From: Elusimicrobiota bacterium
GTDB taxonomy: Bacteria > Elusimicrobiota > Elusimicrobia > UBA1565 > JACRDR01
Reading direction: 5' to 3'
Assembly: GCA_016212845.1 (NCBI GenBank)
Contig: JACRDR010000022.1
Span: forward strand, 1-10,042
DNA length: 10,042 bases
This document shows, piece after piece, positions 8,174-10,042 of this stretch; within the stretch, counting starts at the first letter, position 1; each line of letters opens with the position of its first letter. The notes under the pieces were generated by a model. The model saw only the letters and a list, made by a program, of their open reading frames with translations, was not told the origin of the DNA and did not search any database. The position numbers and the translations under genes were made by a program.

Positions 8174-8617
8174 TCAATTAGCCATCGCAGGCTTCCCATC
8201 CAAAAGCTTCGAAAGACACTCGCCGGCGCCCATGAACTCGGCGTCGATCGCGCTTTTGACCTCGCACATCTTCTCGGGCAGCATGAAGCGCTTGAGGTCC
8301 GCGATCCCCTGCAGGGCCGCCGCCATCGCCTCGGTGGGGTCCATGTGGTTCTCGACCGCCACGGCGCCCACCGCGTGCAGCATCAGGGTCGCGCCTTTGG
8401 CCACGTTCTGCTCGGACAACAGCAGGCCCGTGATGCCTCCCTGGCACGCGTCCTTGATGATCGCCGGCCAGGCGGAGGGGTTGTCCGGCGTGCCGCGCAG
8501 CGCCACCGACACGGTGGCCCGCACGATCTCGGCCGCGGCGGCGCACGGATCGTCCATCGTCCTCAGCTTCGCCGCCACAAGTTCCTTCGTCAATTGCCCC
8601 AGCCGGAAGCTCTCCAT
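8174..8617 (-). CDS. Hypothetical protein, 147 residues, predicted soluble and helical
   Basis: I do not recognise the family. Among overlapping frames here, this one has a full AGGAGG ribosome binding site 5 nt before the ATG and a stop placed exactly at the edge of the terminator repeat, both good signs of a real gene. No signal peptide or long TM segment is evident. The sequence is Ala-rich and looks largely alpha-helical, with four Cys (25, 58, 118, 134) that are not in CxxC pairs. Distinct stretches include RGTPDNPSAWPAIIKDAC (41-58), a glycine-containing hydrophobic segment GGITGLLL (60-67) and NHMDPTEAMAAALQGIADLKR (90-110). It is transcribed alone, convergent with the aspS operon and divergent from tRNA-Ala. 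Function is unknown. Confidence 0.8.
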   Translation of the reverse strand: MESFRLGQLTKELVAAKLRTMDDPCAAAAEIVRATVSVALRGTPDNPSAWPAIIKDACQGGITGLLLSEQNVAKGATLMLHAVGAVAVENHMDPTEAMAAALQGIADLKRFMLPEKMCEVKSAIDAEFMGAGECLSKLLDGKPAMAN

Positions 8618-8622
8618 TCGAT

Positions 8623-8628
8623 CCTCCT
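8623..8628 (-). promoter_or_regulatory. Consensus ribosome binding site of the 147-residue protein gene
   Basis: The minus strand reads AGGAGG-ATCGA-ATG, a full anti-16S match with 5-nt spacing. It decides the start of the minus-strand gene. It stands out because most other genes here start by stop/start overlap without a clear Shine-Dalgarno. Confidence 0.85.
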
Positions 8629-8733
8629 AATATGAGGAAAGAGTAACGGGGGGACTCAGGCGAATCGAGAGCCGAAGAGTCAGCGCGGGTCAGCTGTTGT
8701 CGGAGCCGGGAGTCGTGCAAGTCGGAGATGTTT

Positions 8734-8742
8734 TGCTATAAT
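8734..8742 (+). promoter_or_regulatory. Extended -10 promoter of the tRNA-Ala gene
   Basis: TGC-TATAAT (8734-8742) is a perfect -10 hexamer with the extended TGn motif, ending 9 nt before the mature tRNA 5' end. No good -35 lies at 16-18 nt spacing, which an extended -10 can tolerate. Transcription would start about 8748-8750, leaving a 5' leader of only a few nucleotides. Confidence 0.75.
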
Positions 8743-8751
8743 CGCCGAGTC

Positions 8752-8827
8752 GGGCGTGTAGCTCAGCTGGGAGAGCGCTTCCTTCGCAAGGAAGAGGTCG
8801 CAGGTTCGATCCCTGTCACGTCCACCA
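8752..8827 (+). tRNA. tRNA-Ala, anticodon CGC, CCA end encoded
   Basis: The 76 nt fold into a full cloverleaf. The acceptor stem is GGGCGTG/CACGTCC with the G3-U70 wobble pair that is the main alanine identity element, and the D stem is GCTC/GAGC. The anticodon stem CTTCC/GGAAG holds loop TTCGCAA with anticodon CGC at positions 34-36, reading GCG codons. A 5-nt variable loop follows, then T stem GCAGG/CCTGT with loop TTCGATC, discriminator A73 and an encoded CCA. GCG is common in the genes of this window, consistent with the high GC content. It has its own promoter and terminator, so it is a single-gene unit. Confidence 0.97.
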
Positions 8828-8836
8828 CTCTGCGTA

Positions 8837-8868
8837 GGGCGCCGGGATTCCCGGCGCCCTTCTTTTTT
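8837..8868 (+). terminator. Strong intrinsic terminator after tRNA-Ala
   Basis: GGGCGCCGGG-ATT-CCCGGCGCCC is a perfect 10-bp GC stem (8837-8846 with 8850-8859) and a 3-nt loop. It is followed by TTCTTTTTT (8860-8868), and starts 10 nt after the tRNA 3' end. Confidence 0.95.
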
Positions 8869-8877
8869 GGCATAGGA

Positions 8878-8896
8878 CCTAGGCCCGCCTAGGCCC
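8878..8896. repeat. Tandem 9-mer CCTAGGCCC, two copies at 10-nt period
   Basis: CCTAGGCCC occurs at 8878-8886 and 8888-8896, separated by one G. A degenerate TTAGACCC follows at 8897-8904. It lies between the tRNA terminator and the next gene, where a promoter would be expected. TTGGCA (8867-8872) could be a -35, but no convincing -10 follows. The one-turn period could suit protein binding on one DNA face, or it may be chance. Confidence 0.4.
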
Positions 8897-8940
8897 TTAG
8901 ACCCATACCCGCCGGACCGCCTCCGGGTACCGTAGGCGGG

Positions 8941-9693
8941 ATGGTTCACCTCGCGGCGATGATTCTCGCGGCTTCCGCCTGGGCGGCCGAGCCCCGCTCC
9001 CTCGCGGATTTTCAGGTCCCCGACGCGAGCCTGAGCGATCCGACTAAGTTCGGCCAATTTACCGACGTCTCCCGGAACCGCGAGGACCGCGCGCTGGCGC
9101 CCCGCGTGCAGGCGAACTGGACGCCGCGACCCCAAGCCGCCGTCGTCCTGCCCCTTCTGCGGCCCGGTCCGGCTCACGAGCCGCCGACGCCCGGCTTCGT
9201 GACGCTCCAGCAGCTGCCCCCGCTTTCCGACGTCCGCGAAGAGAAGCCGAAGACCGACGCGATCGGGCTGTGGACCGTCGCCGCGGTGGGAATCGGGCTC
9301 GGGCTCGTCGTCTTGGGCGCCACGGGGCCGCGCCGCCGCGAGGAGCGGGTGGAGCTCGCCGAGATGCCGCCGGCGGCCAAGCGCGCGAAGCGTTCCTTCG
9401 TGATCCAGGAAGAGCTCGCGCCGATCGAATCATGGACGCCGGAGCCGCAGGCGCCCTTCGGTCCCATCGCCGAGCCCGACTACGACCCCGGGACCATCGT
9501 TTTGCCGCCGCTGCCGCAGGGGTCGCGCTACGCGATCAGCGCCGCCGAACAGCGCGCGATCGACCTGTGGGACAAGAGCCCCGAGAAGAACCTGGGGCTC
9601 GCCTCGCTTCCCGAGTGGCTCGACCGGCATGAGACCCGCCTGCGCGGCGTGGACGTGCCGCTCCTCAAGGCCAAACTCGAGCGCAACGTTTAG
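8941..9693 (+). CDS. Hypothetical envelope protein with signal peptide and one transmembrane segment
   Basis: The family is not recognised. The 250-residue product opens with a hydrophobic leader ending in a plausible signal peptidase site (ASAWA then AEP, about residue 15-16), although the leader lacks a basic n-region. A Pro-rich segment of about 90 residues follows. One Gly-rich TM helix (about 107-129, GLWTVAAVGIGLGLVVLGATG) is followed at once by RRREER. By the positive-inside rule the N-terminal part would be periplasmic and the roughly 120-residue C-terminal part cytoplasmic. That tail has a Pro-rich linker and a helical end (SLPEWLDRHETRL). The only in-frame start after the upstream stop at 8890 is the ATG at 8941; AGGCGGG abuts it, so the Shine-Dalgarno is poor. 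An inverted CCCGCC/GGCGGG pair (8908-8913/8935-8940) could hide the start. The next envelope gene starts 12 nt downstream. Confidence 0.75.
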   Translation: MVHLAAMILAASAWAAEPRSLADFQVPDASLSDPTKFGQFTDVSRNREDRALAPRVQANWTPRPQAAVVLPLLRPGPAHEPPTPGFVTLQQLPPLSDVREEKPKTDAIGLWTVAAVGIGLGLVVLGATGPRRREERVELAEMPPAAKRAKRSFVIQEELAPIESWTPEPQAPFGPIAEPDYDPGTIVLPPLPQGSRYAISAAEQRAIDLWDKSPEKNLGLASLPEWLDRHETRLRGVDVPLLKAKLERNV

Positions 9694-9705
9694 TAAGATC
9701 GTGAC

Positions 9706-10042
9706 GTGCGCCGCCTACTTTTCCTGAGCCTCCTTTTCGCCTCGCCCGCGTCGGCGCGCGATCCGTATTTTCGCCGGGCGGTGCCCGTTTCCCTCGACGC
9801 GTCCGCGGACAAGAACTGGGAGTTCCAGATCCGCCCCGGATTCTCGATTCCTAGAGGAAGCCTCGCCGACGTCGCCAAGAACTCGGGGACCCTGCACGCC
9901 TCCGTCGAGCGAAAGGTGAACTCCTACCTCTCGATCGGCGTGGAAGCGGGGGACAACATCGGCCACCGCTACGAGGGGCTGGACGCCACCGCCGGCCGCT
10001 TCACCTCGAACGTGCGCATCAGCGTCTTCCAGCTTTCGCCGA
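9706..10042 (+). CDS. Probable outer-membrane beta-barrel protein, N-terminal part (3' truncated)
   Basis: The frame is open from the GTG at 9706 to the window edge, giving 112 residues. The start MRRLLFLSLLFASPASA is a textbook Sec signal peptide: two Arg, a Leu/Phe core and Ala-x-Ala cleavage before RDPYF. The mature part has alternating polar and hydrophobic stretches such as WEFQIRPGF, LHASVERKV, YLSIGVEAG and SNVRISVFQL, with turn-like GDNIGH and DATAGR between them. This fits successive antiparallel strands of an outer-membrane barrel. The exact family cannot be told from this fragment. It lies 12 nt after the preceding envelope gene and is probably co-transcribed. No clear Shine-Dalgarno is seen. 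The GTG at 9701 is in a frame that stops after eight codons. Confidence 0.75.
   Translation, partial: MRRLLFLSLLFASPASARDPYFRRAVPVSLDASADKNWEFQIRPGFSIPRGSLADVAKNSGTLHASVERKVNSYLSIGVEAGDNIGHRYEGLDATAGRFTSNVRISVFQLSP

Noticed and set aside
8148..8630. Plus-strand open frame opposite the 147-residue protein gene
   Set aside because: It starts inside the terminator repeat and lacks a ribosome site. The minus-strand frame has AGGAGG, correct spacing and a stop at the terminator edge.
8680..9177. Minus-strand open frame across the tRNA containing RDRTCDLFLAKEALSQLSY
   Set aside because: This peptide is the well-known artefact of translating the antisense strand of a tRNA gene. The tRNA, its promoter and terminator explain the sequence.

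Overview
The window looks like core chromosome from a high-GC bacterium with an outer membrane. It has a Lipid II/division gene block, and at the right edge a signal peptide followed by beta-barrel-like sequence. Codon third positions are overwhelmingly G or C. Nothing fixes the phylum. The gene order (murD-ftsW-murG-surE-CRP-hisS-aspS) is not the classical enterobacterial or Bacillus dcw order, and a poorly characterised diderm lineage such as Elusimicrobiota is only a guess.

Left and centre (1-8086, all + strand): a tightly packed transcription unit. murD (5' truncated), ftsW, murG and surE are joined by 4-nt stop/start overlaps (GTGA, GTGA, ATGA). A short gap of 92 nt follows and seems to hold a promoter. 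Then come a CRP/FNR-family regulator, hisS, aspS (again an ATGA overlap) and a small zincin-type metallopeptidase 2 nt after aspS. MurD and MurG make cytoplasmic and membrane-bound peptidoglycan precursors, and FtsW polymerises them at the septum. SurE is a nucleotidase. HisS and AspS charge tRNAs, and AspS carries the sequence marks of a non-discriminating enzyme that would also aspartylate tRNA-Asn.

Middle right (8087-8173): an 84-bp imperfect inverted repeat exactly fills the space between two convergent genes. It contains a short hairpin/T-tract terminator pointing each way. The minus-strand gene (8174-8617) encodes an unrecognised 147-residue protein and has a full AGGAGG ribosome binding site.

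Right (8734-10042): a tRNA-Ala(CGC) gene with an extended -10 promoter and a strong intrinsic terminator. After a small tandem repeat come two envelope proteins: a signal-peptide plus single-TM protein of unknown function, and the start of a probable outer-membrane beta-barrel protein that runs off the window. I saw no CRISPR array, insertion sequence, phage gene or obvious defence system. The best leads are the convergent inverted repeat, the palindromic insertions inside murG and the murD tail, the predicted AspRS specificity, and the regulator's start and promoter.
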